Source of the DNA: JACVRM01 sp036824245
GTDB lineage: Bacteria; Actinomycetota; Thermoleophilia; Gaiellales; Gaiellaceae
Length of the DNA: 64,000 nucleotides
Direction: 5' to 3'
Assembly (NCBI GenBank): GCA_036824245.1
Contig: DAITAO010000001.1
Location: 1 to 64,000 of the forward strand
Part shown: positions 40,312 to 47,636 of the stretch, one piece after another
Layout: each line of letters opens with the position of its first letter
Numbering within the stretch: the stretch's first letter is position 1
Position numbers and translations under genes: made by a program
Notes under the pieces: model-generated
Databases searched by the model: none
The model's input: only the letters and a program-made list of their open reading frames with translations
What the model was told of the DNA's origin: nothing

Positions 40312-40384
40312 CACGGGGGAACCAGGGGTTCCCCCGTGTTCGAACCAGGGTTCCCCCGTGCTCGAACCAGGGGGTTCCCCCGTG
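40312..40384. repeat. Tandem hairpin-forming repeat downstream of tRNA-Glu
   Basis: GGTTCCCCCGTG occurs at 40327, 40349 and 40373 (spacing 22 and 24), preceded by its exact reverse complement CACGGGGGAACC at 40312. In the tRNA transcript (minus strand) three identical arms can each pair with the final inverted arm; the linkers read GGTTCGA(A/G), like a T-loop. Confidence 0.8.
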
Positions 40385-40390
40385 CCGATA

Positions 40391-40464
40391 CACCCCCGGC
40401 GGGATTCGAACCCGCGATCTCCTGGCTGAGAACCAGGCATCCTAGGCCGCTAGACGACGGGGGC
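40391..40464 (-). tRNA. tRNA-Glu (anticodon CTC)
   Basis: 74 nt: acceptor GCCCCCG / CGGGGGT, anticodon arm CCTGG-TTCTCAG-CCAGG giving CTC, T-arm GCGGG-TTCGAAT-CCCGC, discriminator G, no encoded CCA. Reads GAG codons. Confidence 0.95.
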
Positions 40465-40670
40465 CAGGTCGACCGACTGTAGCAGCGGTCTGCGCGGGTC
40501 GCGGAGGATGTCACGCTTGTCGTGGAACTTCGTGACGGCGGTCGTGTGTGTAGGTCAGGCGGTGACGAGAATAGCGGCCTCCTCGGCGGGGACGGAACGG
40601 TCGTGCAGGCGAGGTCACCCTCGATCGCGACGGCGAGCTTTGCAACAGCGCACCGGTACGACGGGAACGC
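40465..40670. other. Intergenic stretch without a recognisable gene
   Basis: Short open frames exist on both strands but none has a convincing start, ribosome site or family signature. Confidence 0.5.
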
Positions 40671-40775
40671 TCATCGCGGCGCTGCGTCCTGAAGCTCGGC
40701 GAGCCGTGACTGCGCGCGCTGCGTCGAGACGAGGTTGCCCTTGCGCTCGTAGCGCGCGAGTGCCTGCTCGAGCTT
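40671..40775 (-). pseudogene. Probable 3' remnant of a lost gene
   Basis: A 34-codon minus-strand frame ending in TGA, immediately preceded by an in-frame TAA: KLEQALARYERKGNLVSTQR...LAELQDAAPR. The pattern ALARYERKGN resembles the C-terminal helices of TPR-type regulators or cyclases. There is no start codon, so it looks like a leftover tail. Confidence 0.4.
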
Positions 40776-40784
40776 TTACGTCTC

Positions 40785-40814
40785 GCTAGCGTTACGCTAG
40801 CAATCTGCTAGCAT
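40785..40814 (+). promoter_or_regulatory. 11-bp iterated operator over the RHH-ClpN promoter
   Basis: The palindrome GCTAGC occurs at 40785, 40796 and 40807, exactly 11 bp apart, so all lie on the same face of the helix. The third copy overlaps a TAGCAT -10 (40809-40814), which ends 6 nt before ATG 40821. This is the layout bound by ribbon-helix-helix repressors, and the gene it controls starts with such a domain. Confidence 0.7.
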
Positions 40815-40820
40815 CGGCGC

Positions 40821-41654
40821 ATGGCGACGCTGCACGTCCGGAATGTTCCAGAGCCGCTGTACGAGACCCTCAGGCAGCGGGCGGAGAGCGAGGGGCGGTC
40901 GATCGCAGCCCAGGCCCTGTACCTGATCGAGGATGCCCTGCTGAATCCCGCCAAACGGCGCCGGGAGGCAGGCTTGCTGAAGCGTTCACAAGGGCCGACC
41001 GCGAGCGCGTTCGATCGCTTCACGCCGCGCGCGCGCAACGTCGTCACGCATGCCGAGAAGGAGGCGGAGGCGCTGAAGCACGATGCCGTCGGGACCGAGC
41101 ACATTCTGCTCGGACTGCTGCGGGAGCGTCACGGGCTCGCCGTGCGCGTGCTCGAGTCGCTTGGCATCGCCGCCAAGGATGTCCGCGCGCAGGTGAAGCG
41201 CAGCGTCGGCCAGGGCGAGACGAGCCGGTCAGGACCGAGACCGTTCACGCCGGAGAGCAAAAAGGCCCTCGAACTGTCTCTCCGCGAGGCCCTGGCGCTG
41301 GGGCACAACTACATCGGCACCGAGCACATCCTGTTGGGACTGATCCGCGAGAAGAAGGGGGTCGCCGCCCGTGTTCTCGGAGAGTTCGGCGCCGACGCCG
41401 ACAAAACCCGTGACGCATTCATCCGCCTGGTCTCCGCCGCGCCGTGGGCTGAGCCCACGTTCATGGCGGGAGCGGGCCGCGGCCAGATCGAGGGCCCGCC
41501 GACCGAGTGGGAATACCGCGCGACCGAGCTCAAGGGCCCCGCCACGAAGTGGACCGAGGATCTGAACGCAGCAGCAGGGGAGGGCTGGGAGCTTCTGTCG
41601 CTGCTCCAGCAGGGCGCCGGCGCGCGGGCCGTCTTCCGCAGGCCGGTCGGCTAG
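40821..41654 (+). CDS. RHH DNA-binding / double Clp-N / DUF4177-like fusion
   Basis: 277 aa, three parts. Residues 1-43, ATLHVRNVPEPLYETLRQRAESEGRSIAAQAL, match FitA-type ribbon-helix-helix antitoxin N-termini. Residues ~64-131 and ~140-206 are two Clp N repeats (RFTPRARNVVTHAEKEAEAL.. GTEHILLGLLRE; ALELSLREALALGHNYIGTEHILLGLIRE). Residues ~228-275, EWEYRATELKGP..EGWELLSLLQQG, are a DUF4177-like beta domain. There is no AAA+ part. A repressor that senses or recruits Clp substrates is one reading. ATG start. Confidence 0.85.
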   Translation: MATLHVRNVPEPLYETLRQRAESEGRSIAAQALYLIEDALLNPAKRRREAGLLKRSQGPTASAFDRFTPRARNVVTHAEKEAEALKHDAVGTEHILLGLLRERHGLAVRVLESLGIAAKDVRAQVKRSVGQGETSRSGPRPFTPESKKALELSLREALALGHNYIGTEHILLGLIREKKGVAARVLGEFGADADKTRDAFIRLVSAAPWAEPTFMAGAGRGQIEGPPTEWEYRATELKGPATKWTEDLNAAAGEGWELLSLLQQGAGARAVFRRPVG

Positions 41655-41678
41655 AAACACGCGCGAGCGGTGCTCTTG

Positions 41679-43190
41679 CTACGCGCCGCGCGCGCTGACC
41701 AGGGGGCCCGTATCCAGCGGCTCGAAACCCAGCCGCTGCGCGATTTCCTCGCTCGTGGGCTGCGTCCCTTCGGTCCACAACGAGCGCAGCAGCTCACCGG
41801 TCTGTGCGCTGCGCCACCAGTCGTCGCCGGCCTCGCGGCGCAGGTGCTCACGCAGCTGCGCCGAGCGGATCCAGGCGCGCAGGTAGTCGGCGGAGTAGAA
41901 GCCTGCGTCCATGTCGGCAAGGAAATTGTCCGGGCGGTAGTGGACGCCGGTCGCGCCCGTGAGCAGCTCCGAGTAGCGGTCGCCGCTGGTTCCGTTCCGT
42001 CCGAACGTGGACCAGAACTCGAGCTCGAACAGCAGCTTGGCCACGTAGCGCCGGAAGAGGAAGAGCTCGACGAAGCTCGCCGCCTCGGCGTTCTCCGCGG
42101 CCTGCTCCGGGCTGAGGTCGAAGTAGCGCTCGTGCCAGCCCGGCTCGCGAGAGATCGCCTCGACGATGTAGGAGTAGATCTCCGTCAGGGCGTGATCGCG
42201 CGCGACTGCCCGGAAGGTGTACGGCAGTCCGTCCGAGGAGCCCGCGTAGTGGAGCGCATGTCCGGCCTCGTGCAGGAACGCCTGGTAGTCGTGCAGCCCG
42301 CCCTGCGCACGCGTGATCAGGTGTACCACGTGCGGCGGGTCGGAAGGAACGACGCATGCGCGCGGGCTTTTCTGAGGGCGGTCGTCGAGGTCGAGGCGAA
42401 TGTTGGGCTGGGCGGCGAGGTCGAGGCCCAGCTTGCTCAGCGTGTCGAGGCAGACCTCGACGACGCGTTCTTTCGTGTAGGTCGACTCGAGCGGCGACAG
42501 ACGTCGCACGTAGGCGATGTGGAACGAGGCGGGAACCGACTCGCGCTCGGGGCCTAGTAGGCGTTCGAACCAGCGCTCGCGGAGGTTCTCGTACGACTCT
42601 CCGAGTCTCTCGGTGGCCGCCTGCAGCACGTCCAACAGCCGCCGGATCGAAACCCCTTTCTCCTCCTCTGCGCGTTCGACAGGGTCGCGGATCCCCGAGA
42701 TCTCGGCGTCCAGCTCCTCGACGCGCTCGATCAGATCGAGGCGGTCGTCGTTGAAGGAGGCCGAGACGTCGGCGGCAAGCAGGCCGAGCTCCTGGCGCTC
42801 GCCGTAGCCGACCAGCACCGCAAGCCGTGCCTGGGCAGAGCGGAGTGGAAGCTCGTCGCCTTTGTACGAGATGCGCGCAGCGAGGATCTTGTTCTCCACC
42901 TCGTCGGCGAGCTCAGCGATCTCGCGCTCGATGAGCCCGCCTTCACACGTCTTGCGCAGGCGGTAGAGGCGCTCCCGTTCGCCGGCGTCGGCGGCCGCCG
43001 TCTCCGCCTCCTTGAGAGCATCCCGCTGCTCGCGGGTGAAGAGGTCGGCGTGCCGCGCGACGATCTCCGCGCCCTCCGAGACCTCTTTCTCGCCCACACG
43101 CACGGCCCGCGCCTCCTCCATGCGCTCGTAGCGGTAGCGCTGGAGCTGCGACTCGTACTCGGCGGGGCTACGGACGGCGGTGGCGCTCAC
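41679..43190 (-). CDS. M3-like zinc metallopeptidase (oligoendopeptidase-type)
   Basis: 503 aa, mostly helical, with the zinc motif AFLHEAGHALHY and a downstream ALTEIYSYIVEAISRE that should supply the third ligand. The ~280-residue helical N-terminal half has no clear family signature. Probably a cytoplasmic oligopeptidase; smaller than PepF. GTG start; a TAGATT hexamer lies 8 nt upstream and its TAG is the stop codon of the response regulator gene. Confidence 0.82.
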   Translation of the reverse strand: MSATAVRSPAEYESQLQRYRYERMEEARAVRVGEKEVSEGAEIVARHADLFTREQRDALKEAETAAADAGERERLYRLRKTCEGGLIEREIAELADEVENKILAARISYKGDELPLRSAQARLAVLVGYGERQELGLLAADVSASFNDDRLDLIERVEELDAEISGIRDPVERAEEEKGVSIRRLLDVLQAATERLGESYENLRERWFERLLGPERESVPASFHIAYVRRLSPLESTYTKERVVEVCLDTLSKLGLDLAAQPNIRLDLDDRPQKSPRACVVPSDPPHVVHLITRAQGGLHDYQAFLHEAGHALHYAGSSDGLPYTFRAVARDHALTEIYSYIVEAISREPGWHERYFDLSPEQAAENAEAASFVELFLFRRYVAKLLFELEFWSTFGRNGTSGDRYSELLTGATGVHYRPDNFLADMDAGFYSADYLRAWIRSAQLREHLRREAGDDWWRSAQTGELLRSLWTEGTQPTSEEIAQRLGFEPLDTGPLVSARGA

Positions 43191-43198
43191 GGGGTCGA

Positions 43199-43204
43199 AA
43201 TCTA
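43199..43204 (-). promoter_or_regulatory. Putative -10 of the M3-like peptidase gene
   Basis: TAGATT on the minus strand, 8 nt before GTG 43190; the TAG doubles as the upstream stop codon. Confidence 0.4.
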
Positions 43205-43585
43205 ACCCGGCTCAATCAGGCGTCGCACGACGTTCAGCAGCTCGTCGAGCGCGAACGGTTTGATGATCACAGCGTCGACCCCCTCCGGCTCGCTGAACCG
43301 GGCCACGTCCACCGAGCCCGTTAGCAGGGCCACGGCGGGCCGCTCCCCTCCCCCGGGCAATCGATCGAGGAGTGCGAGGCCGCCCTCGCGTCCTTCGTCC
43401 ATGCGGACGTCGAGCAGCACCAGGTCGACGGCGGAGGCGGTCGCGTGCGCCGCGGCCTCGTCGACGGTCGCGGCCTCTAGCACGTGGTACCCGTCCAGCT
43501 CCAGGTTGATGCGACAGAGCATCCGCAGCGCAGCGTCGTCGTCGACGACCAGCACCGTGCCGGTCCGGCCGCCGCCGTCCTTCAC
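43202..43585 (-). CDS. Single-domain response regulator
   Basis: 127 aa receiver domain only: VLVVDDDAALRMLC (acidic pocket), phospho-acceptor Asp in LVLLDVRM, ALLTGS (switch Thr/Ser) and IIKPFAL (Lys). No output domain. GTG start overlaps the gltX stop (GTGA). No histidine kinase is encoded nearby. Confidence 0.92.
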   Translation of the reverse strand: MKDGGGRTGTVLVVDDDAALRMLCRINLELDGYHVLEAATVDEAAAHATASAVDLVLLDVRMDEGREGGLALLDRLPGGGERPAVALLTGSVDVARFSEPEGVDAVIIKPFALDELLNVVRRLIEPG

Positions 43586-44847
43586 CGGCTTTCTCCCTTC
43601 GCGGCACGGATGCGCGCAAGCGATGACTCACGGCCCAGGAGCTCGAGGCTCTCGAAGAGCCCCGGGGAGACGGTCGAGCCGGTCACGGCCACCCGAATCG
43701 GCTGAAAGGCCTTGCGGGGGGAGACGTCGAGCCGCTCGGCCAGCCCGCGCAGGGCCTCCTCGATGCGGTCGGCGGTGTACGGCTCGACGACGGCGAGCTC
43801 CTCGGCAGCCGCGGCGAGCACGGGGGCGCCGCCGTCCACCTGCGCCGGGTCGACGCTGACATCCGCGAAGAAGAAGCCGGCAAAACCAGGGTACTGGCCG
43901 AGCAGCGAGATCTTGTCCTTGACGAGCGGAACGGTCTTCCGCACGAGCGCCTCATCCCAGTCGAAGCCCTGGGCTCGCAGGTATTCGACCAGGCGGTCAC
44001 CGTACTCCTCGTCGGACAGAGCACGCAGGTACACGCCGTTCATCCATTCGAGCTTCTTGTAATCGAACGTCGCCGGGCTGGCGCCCACGCGCTCGAGTGA
44101 GAAGCGCTCGATGAGCTCGTCGCGCGACATGATCGTGGTGCGGTCGTCGTAGGACCAGCCGAGCAGCACCAGGAAATTCGTCAGCGCCTCGGAGATGTAG
44201 CCGGCCGCGCGGAACTCGTCCACCGACTGAGCGCCGTGCCGCTTGGATAGCTTCTTGCCGTCCTCACCGAGAACGTCGGGGACATGCGCGTACACGGGCG
44301 GCTCGTGTCCGAGAGCGCGCAGGACCTGGATCTGGCGCGGTGTGTTCGAGACGTGGTCGTTGCCGCGGATGACGTGCGTTATGCCGTCGTCCATGTCCTC
44401 GACCGGCGATGCGAAGTTGTACGTGGCGCGGCCGTCCGAGCGGACGATGACGAGATCGTCGAGCGCATCGTTGGGGAACTCGATGCGGCCGCGCACGACG
44501 TCGTCCCAGCCCGTCATGCCTTCGTCCGGCATGCGAAAGCGGATTGCGCCCTCGTCCTCGTACGCACGGCCCTCGTCGACGAGCTGCTGCGCGAGCTCGC
44601 GGCAGCGCTCCATGACGTCGAGCTGGAAGGTGACCGGGCCGTCCCAGTCGATGCCCAGCCAGCGCAGCGACTCCTGGATCTGCTCGATCGACTCCGCCAC
44701 CTCGCGACTCGTGTCGGTGTTCTCGATGCGGAGCCGGCATTCGCCGCCGGCTCTGCGGGCGAACAGCCAGTTGAACAGGAACGTGCGGGCGACGCCGATG
44801 TGCAGGAACCCGGTCGGGCTGGGCGCCATCCTGACTCTGACGGACAC
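43582..44847 (-). CDS. gltX: Glutamyl-tRNA synthetase
   Basis: 421 aa class I enzyme with APSPTGFLHIGVART (HIGH) and GKKLSKRHG (KMSKS), plus DDLVIVRSDGRATYNFASPVED and THVIRGNDHVSNTPRQ. Shorter than the typical ~470 aa, and no Cys zinc site is seen. Discriminating or not cannot be told. GTG start with TAACCT 6 nt upstream. Confidence 0.94.
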   Translation of the reverse strand: MSVRVRMAPSPTGFLHIGVARTFLFNWLFARRAGGECRLRIENTDTSREVAESIEQIQESLRWLGIDWDGPVTFQLDVMERCRELAQQLVDEGRAYEDEGAIRFRMPDEGMTGWDDVVRGRIEFPNDALDDLVIVRSDGRATYNFASPVEDMDDGITHVIRGNDHVSNTPRQIQVLRALGHEPPVYAHVPDVLGEDGKKLSKRHGAQSVDEFRAAGYISEALTNFLVLLGWSYDDRTTIMSRDELIERFSLERVGASPATFDYKKLEWMNGVYLRALSDEEYGDRLVEYLRAQGFDWDEALVRKTVPLVKDKISLLGQYPGFAGFFFADVSVDPAQVDGGAPVLAAAAEELAVVEPYTADRIEEALRGLAERLDVSPRKAFQPIRVAVTGSTVSPGLFESLELLGRESSLARIRAAKGESR

Positions 44848-44867
44848 GCGGGTAGGTTACTGGCGTG
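44845..44867. promoter_or_regulatory. Shared divergent leaderless promoter (gltX / nfo)
   Basis: The heptamer TAGGTTA (44853-44859) reads TAGGTT on plus and TAACCT on minus; each is exactly 6 nt before a GTG (44865 plus, 44847 minus). The only sequence between the two start codons is 17 bp. Confidence 0.65.
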
Positions 44868-45728
44868 CTGCTCGGCGCCCACTGCTCGGGCGGAATCAAG
44901 ACCGCGCTCGATCGAGCCGGCGAGATCGACGCAGACGTCGTCCAGCTGTTCGCCCAGAGCCCACGCGCGTGGCGGTTCCCGAACCACGACCCTGCCCTTC
45001 TCGCGCGCTTCCGCGAGCGACTCGGCGAGGGACCGGTCCGCGCCGCGCTCGTGCACGCGCTCTACCTGGTCAACCTGGCCGCTCCGAACGACGAGATCTA
45101 CGAGAAGTCGGCAACGACGCTCTGCTCGACCGTCGACGCCGCCTCTGCGATCGGCGCGGACGTGGTCTTCCATGTCGGCTCGCACCTCGGCGCCGGCTTC
45201 GAGGCCGGCCTCGAGCGCGTGCTCCCGGCGATGGCACGCGCACTCGAGCGGTGCTCGGACGGCACGTGGCTGCTGATGGAGAACTCGGCGGGCGCCGGCG
45301 GCACGATCGGGCGCTCAGTCGAAGAGCTGGCGACCATCTTCGAGCGGCTCGACAGGCACGAGCGGCTCGGCGTCTGCCTCGATTCCTGCCATCTGTACGT
45401 GTCGGGTTGCGATGTGACGAAGCCCGAGGCCCTCGATGCAGTGCTGGAAGAGGTGGATGACGCGATCGGCCTCGATCGCCTGCGCGCGGTGCACGTCAAC
45501 GACGCAGCAACTCCCCTCGGCTCGAACCGCGATCGTCATGCCAACATCGGCGAGGGCCTCATGGGCGAGCAGCTGGGCGTGTTCGTCGGTCACCCGCTGC
45601 TGCAGCAACTGCCGGCAGTCCTCGAGGTGCCGGGCAAGGATGGTCACGGGCCCGACGCCGACGAGGTGCGCAGGCTCAAGGAGCTCCACCGCCGGTGGCG
45701 CGGCAAGCGCAGGCGCCGTCCCAAATAG
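44865..45728 (+). CDS. nfo: Deoxyribonuclease IV (endonuclease IV)
   Basis: AP endonuclease of base-excision repair, 287 aa TIM barrel. Zinc ligands visible: VFHVGSH, LLMENSAG (Glu), CLDSCHLY (Asp/His), AVHVNDA (Asp), NRDRHANIGEG (Asp-Arg-His) and LEVPGKDG (Glu). C-terminal basic tail. GTG start from the shared divergent promoter. Confidence 0.95.
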   Translation: MLLGAHCSGGIKTALDRAGEIDADVVQLFAQSPRAWRFPNHDPALLARFRERLGEGPVRAALVHALYLVNLAAPNDEIYEKSATTLCSTVDAASAIGADVVFHVGSHLGAGFEAGLERVLPAMARALERCSDGTWLLMENSAGAGGTIGRSVEELATIFERLDRHERLGVCLDSCHLYVSGCDVTKPEALDAVLEEVDDAIGLDRLRAVHVNDAATPLGSNRDRHANIGEGLMGEQLGVFVGHPLLQQLPAVLEVPGKDGHGPDADEVRRLKELHRRWRGKRRRRPK

Positions 45729-45799
45729 CCATGTCCCACTGGGGCCGGCCGCGTGCCTCCCTCCGGTCCGAGGCTAGCGGCAGGATGCGCACGGGTGGG
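45729..45799 (+). repeat. Dispersed intergenic repeat, copy B
   Basis: Begins ATGTCCCACTGGGGCCGGCC directly after nfo and continues through GCCTCCCTCCG and GAGGCTAGCGGC. Partner of copy A at 25377-25447. Confidence 0.65.
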
Positions 45800-45869
45800 A
45801 GACCAACTCGTACCGAGCCTGTGACGACGCGGCGCCCCGGAGGTCGACCGCACAGCCTGTCGCTGCGGG

Positions 45870-46283
45870 CTACGCGTTCGGCGCGATGCGGGCGACGATC
45901 CGGAAGCTCGGGCGATCGAGCGCAAGCTCGAAGAACTCGGGATTCACGCAGCCGAGACCATTGCTCTTGCTCTCGTAGCAACTCGACACGTCCGCCTCGC
46001 ACATCGGCAGCGGCTCGCGCATGGCCTTCACCGCCCCGAAGCCACCTCTCCGGCGCTCGGCCTGCTCGAGCAGCTCGACGTCGATCTCAACCTCGTAGAC
46101 CTTCTGCATGCAGCCGACATACGTGCGCCCGAACTCCTCAAAGGCATAGACGAACGGGCAGGCTCGCTCGAGGCATGCGGCCGGATAGACGACCTTGTCG
46201 CAGTGGACTCCGCAGCGCCGGCACTCGACCTCTTGCTGCGGATGCAGCGGGAGTCGTCGGACGCTCGGCGCCGTCTGATCCAT
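45870..46283 (-). CDS. Cysteine-rich conserved protein (unknown)
   Basis: 137 aa with nine cysteines at 21, 24, 28, 37, 42, 58, 95, 102 and 112 (ECRRCGVHC, AACLERAC, GCM, MC, SC, GC). The first cluster looks like a metal- or Fe-S-binding knuckle. No membrane segment or export signal. ATG 46283 chosen because the 12 upstream in-frame residues are not conserved-looking. Could bind zinc or an Fe-S cluster; function unknown. Confidence 0.72.
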   Translation of the reverse strand: MDQTAPSVRRLPLHPQQEVECRRCGVHCDKVVYPAACLERACPFVYAFEEFGRTYVGCMQKVYEVEIDVELLEQAERRRGGFGAVKAMREPLPMCEADVSSCYESKSNGLGCVNPEFFELALDRPSFRIVARIAPNA

Positions 46284-46595
46284 ACCTGGATTTTGGGCGT
46301 TAGGAGCTGCTCCTCGCAAGACTTGACAGGCACAGCCAAAAGTGCTTGTGCTCAGACGCTCGATTGCAGCCGGTGGACGATGTTGAGCAGGTCCATCCGA
46401 AGGGTGCGGCCGCAGCTGGTCGAACAGCGCCTGCCTCGCCGACTCGACGATGATGAGTCGGAGCAGTGCTCGTCAGTCGCGTCTACGTGGAGGAGAAGCT
46501 CCAACTCGCTCAGCTGCGCCCGGGACGAAAGAGGCTACGAAATGCCCTCGTCCGTCGAACCGGACCGCCTCGAGCACGGCGGGTAGGGTAGCCGG
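46284..46595. other. 312-nt intergenic region without a clear gene
   Basis: Holds a palindrome AGGAGC-T-GCTCCT (46302-46314) and a perfect TTGACA (46323-46328) with only a poor -10 partner (TGTGCT, 18 bp spacing). Short frames on both strands lack starts or signatures. Confidence 0.5.
46584..46589 (+). promoter_or_regulatory. Putative -10 of the cation antiporter gene
   Basis: TAGGGT, 6 nt before the GTG at 46596. Confidence 0.45.
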
Positions 46596-47636
46596 GTGGC
46601 GCGAAAGTTCCTGTGGGCGTCGCTCGCGCTCGCCCCCGTCACGATCCTCTTGCATTACGCCGCCGACTTCGGCGACACGGTGGACTTCGCGCTCGCCGCC
46701 CTCGCACTAATCCCGCTCGCCTGGCTGATCGGCGAGGCAACCGAGCACGCAGCGCATCACACAGGGCCAGGCATCGGCGGCTTTCTCAACGCCACGTTCG
46801 GCAACGCCCCCGAGCTGATCATCGCGCTCTTCGCAGTATCCGAGGCCCAGTTCGAGGTTGTGCGGGGCTCCCTGTCCGGCAGCGTGATCGGCAATCTGCT
46901 CCTCGTGCTCGGCTTCTCGCTCCTCTTCGGAGGCCGAGGTGAGCTCGACCGCTCCTCGACATTCGTGTCGCTCGGGCTCGTCGCGACCGCGGTGCTCGTC
47001 TTCCTCATCCCAGCGGTGCCAGGCTTCGAGGGAGATCCGGAGCGCGATTCCCTCGCGCGCCTCTCGATCATCCCGGCGGTCGTGCTGTTGGGTCTCTACC
47101 TCGTGGTCACATACGTGACTCTGCGCCGGCACCGCGAGCTGCACCTCATGGATGAACCATCCGATGCGCGCGCCTGGTCATTGCGGTTCGCGCTCGGCGT
47201 GCTGGCGCTGGCAACGGTCGTCACGGCGGTCGTCGCCGAGATCGTGGTTTCCACTATCGAGCACTTCGCCGAAGCCACGGGCATGAGTGACTTCTTCGTC
47301 GCGGCGGTGATCGTCGCAATCGTCGGCAACGCCGCCGAGCACGGAGGCGCCGTGGTCGTCGCCGCCCGCGGCAAGATCAAGCTGGCGGCCGAGATTGCGC
47401 TCGCCTCGAGCGCTCAGGTGGCTGTCTTCCTCATCCCAACGGTGGCACTGCTGGCCTGGCTGATCGAGCCGCTGGCGCTGTCCTTCCGCCCGGTCGAGCT
47501 GATCGCGCTGGGCGCCGCCGTGGTGCTGACTACGCTCCTGCTGGGCGACGGGCGCTCGAGCCGGCTGCGCGGCGTCATCCTCATCGCCGCGTACGTCGCG
47601 ACCGCGGTCGCGTTCCTCCTCGCCGGCGACCGCTAA
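46596..47636 (+). CDS. cax: Ca2+/H+ antiporter (CaCA family, CAX type)
   Basis: 346 aa, about 11 helices in two inverted repeats. The two alpha-repeat signatures are GGFLNATFGNAPELIIALFA and AAVIVAIVGNAAEHGGAVVVAARGK, each with the ion-binding Glu. Exports Ca2+ in exchange for protons at the membrane. GTG start. Its TAA overlaps the stop of the convergent threonine aldolase gene by 4 nt. Confidence 0.93.
   Translation: MARKFLWASLALAPVTILLHYAADFGDTVDFALAALALIPLAWLIGEATEHAAHHTGPGIGGFLNATFGNAPELIIALFAVSEAQFEVVRGSLSGSVIGNLLLVLGFSLLFGGRGELDRSSTFVSLGLVATAVLVFLIPAVPGFEGDPERDSLARLSIIPAVVLLGLYLVVTYVTLRRHRELHLMDEPSDARAWSLRFALGVLALATVVTAVVAEIVVSTIEHFAEATGMSDFFVAAVIVAIVGNAAEHGGAVVVAARGKIKLAAEIALASSAQVAVFLIPTVALLAWLIEPLALSFRPVELIALGAAVVLTTLLLGDGRSSRLRGVILIAAYVATAVAFLLAGDR

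Noticed and set aside
40340..40375. GGTTCGAA segments as tRNA pseudogenes
   Set aside because: Only the T-loop motif is copied; no acceptor or anticodon arms are present.
40312..40384. Tandem 22-24 bp repeat as a CRISPR array
   Set aside because: Units abut with no variable spacers, only three copies, and no cas genes nearby.
46323..46351. TTGACA promoter for an unknown RNA
   Set aside because: No acceptable -10 at 16-18 bp and no terminator or conserved structure downstream.
46284..46595. Minus-strand frame with LRMDLLNIVHRL as a gene
   Set aside because: Has some protein-like character but follows an in-frame TAG without a start codon or ribosome site.
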